From Eleginops maclovinus (Eukaryota; Chordata; Actinopteri; Perciformes; Eleginopidae), in contig NC_086358.1 in NCBI RefSeq assembly GCF_036324505.1, forward strand, positions 1,103,329 to 1,167,328: a stretch of DNA of 64,000 nucleotides. Reading direction: 5' to 3'. Each line of letters starts with the position of its first letter. Position 1 is the stretch's first letter. The position numbers were made by a program, and so were the translations under genes. Below are positions 63,105 through 64,000 of this stretch, one piece after another. Below the pieces are notes generated by a model. It made no database searches and was not told where the DNA came from. It saw nothing but the letters and a program-made list of their open reading frames with translations.

Positions 63105-63708
63105 CAGGGTTTCCCACAGCGCTTTCCTGTTAAGGCGGCCGCCTTAACAACACGGGGTTGCCGCCTTGACTAACGTCACGTCTCCAGAAAAAAAATAAAA
63201 ATGATATAGATATAGGCCTATAGCGATATTCGCCGTTTTACTCTTTCATGTTTTCTACCTTTCATTCCAAACCGTGACTGACAGTCTATCTTCTCTGCAG
63301 AACGCATTTTAAAATAAAAAACAAAAAACAAATAAAAGAAACGTTTTAAAATGTGGGGCTATGCCTCCAAATATGCCTCTGAATCGCGTGATGCGTCCGA
63401 ACAGCGGCATCTAGTGGCATATGTCATTGTGCTATCATCGTTCGACCAACATCCTTCAAAACCAGCATTTTTCGGAAAGACTACTATTTGGATAGCTGAC
63501 AACCTGTCGTATCAAGGTAAGATTATTATTGAATTCTATACTAGTCTAATAATAGTCTGTCAACTGTTCACTAGTAGGCTACCTGGATAAGCGTAATGTT
63601 TTCTTATCAAGGCTAATTGTGTTTAACGTTTACACGTGGCTATATTATTATAGCCTAGCCTGCCTTTGACATTTGCACGTAATTTTCTCTCGCAATGTTC
63701 ACAGCCAA

Positions 63709-63764
63709 ATGGATCGAAAAACTCAGCCCAAAATCGCCAGCTTCTTCATGCGACGTAGCGACTT
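63709..63764 (+). pseudogene. Remnant of hAT transposase N-terminus
   Basis: Reads MDRKTQPKIASFFMRRSDF, then runs into the poly-C tract. A basic start followed by a hydrophobic-S-F-F motif is common at the N-terminus of TTF/BED-type hAT transposases. The ATG lies 5 nt after a possible acceptor (TTCACAG, ending 63704), and a possible donor CAAG|GTAAGA sits upstream (GT at 63517), as if the original transposase gene had a 5' intron. Everything downstream is missing. Confidence 0.5.
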
Positions 63765-63786
63765 CCCCCCCCCCCCCCCCCCCCCC
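63765..63786. repeat. Poly-C tract, 22 nt
   Basis: Interrupts the transposase remnant. Length may be unreliable. Confidence 0.95.
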
Positions 63787-64000
63787 TCACCACCTTGACT
63801 AACACATTTTCTGGGGGAAACCCTGCTACTATTCAAAATATATAATAATGAAGTTCTTAATGATCGTCTAAAGTGAGAGGAGGAGCAGCGTCTCACTCCG
63901 AGTCTCAGCTCCACTCCGGCTATTTATCCTCCTCCGTGCGGCTCAGAAATGGGTTTAAATCTGCACACAATGAACTGAGTGAGAGTGCTGGCAGACACCG

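Larger units (their letters stand above)
63105..63825 (+). mobile_element. Non-autonomous hAT-like DNA transposon, 721 bp
   Basis: The left end CAGGGTTTCCCACAG (63105-63119) and the reverse complement of the right end, CAGGGTTTCCCCCAG, match at 14 of 15 positions. Further in, TGTTAAGGCGGC and TGTTAGTCAAGGTGGT continue a looser inverted match. Flanking 8-mers TCACTACT and CTACTATT agree at 5 of 8 positions, so the target-site duplication is decayed or doubtful. CAGGG ends with 8-bp target duplications are typical of hAT elements. A transposase-like N-terminus lies near the right end and no catalytic domain is present, so the element is internally deleted and depends on other copies. It contains a 22-bp palindrome near its left end. 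Confidence 0.8.

Overview
The window looks like teleost (probably percomorph) nuclear DNA. I infer this from very long (CA)n/(GT)n arrays, GC-rich minisatellites, L2-like LINE tails, hAT-type transposon ends and several dispersed sequences I recall from fish genomes. I found no complete protein-coding gene, no rRNA or tRNA gene, and no CRISPR array. It is best read as intergenic or large-intron sequence. Nearly all longer open frames are translated microsatellites or minisatellites, or have no coding character.

Layout. 1-9 kb: mostly unique sequence, with a diverged local repeat (1.43-2.33 kb), a perfect 13-bp hairpin (4275-4304) and a 740-bp minisatellite (6535-7275). 9-17 kb: mostly unique, with AT-rich homeodomain-site sequence near 9.7-9.9 kb and the first GT/CA arrays. 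17-31 kb: the first dense microsatellite zone, holding two candidate exons (24608-24721 and 25646-25728) and an old tandem duplication at 17.1 kb. 31-43 kb: two separate arrays of one 72-bp minisatellite (31164-31670 and 41888-42589) flank a zone of LINE remnants and locally duplicated sequence. 44.6-46.0 kb: a 22-bp and a 12-bp minisatellite lie side by side. 48.5-49.9 kb: six CA/GT arrays, including the longest (219 bp). 50.9-58.1 kb: several diverged direct duplications and hAT-like repeat copies. 60.2-62.0 kb: pyrimidine- and purine-rich tracts. 63105-63825: a non-autonomous hAT-like transposon with matching terminal inverted repeats and a remnant that resembles a transposase N-terminus.

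Three patterns stand out. (1) By hand count, about 39 CA/GT arrays total roughly 3 kb, and several lie in opposite orientation within 60-170 bp of each other, so they form long inverted-repeat arms. (2) At least eight unrelated segments have been copied locally and have since diverged. (3) The 72-bp minisatellite occurs twice, 10 kb apart and in the same orientation. Its unit holds a TATA-like and an M-box-like motif.

No gene pathway can be reconstructed. Calls of 'no gene seen' mean that I read the six-frame translations and the sequence without recognising coding, RNA or mobile-element signatures. Conservation, transcription and repeat-library searches could not be run.
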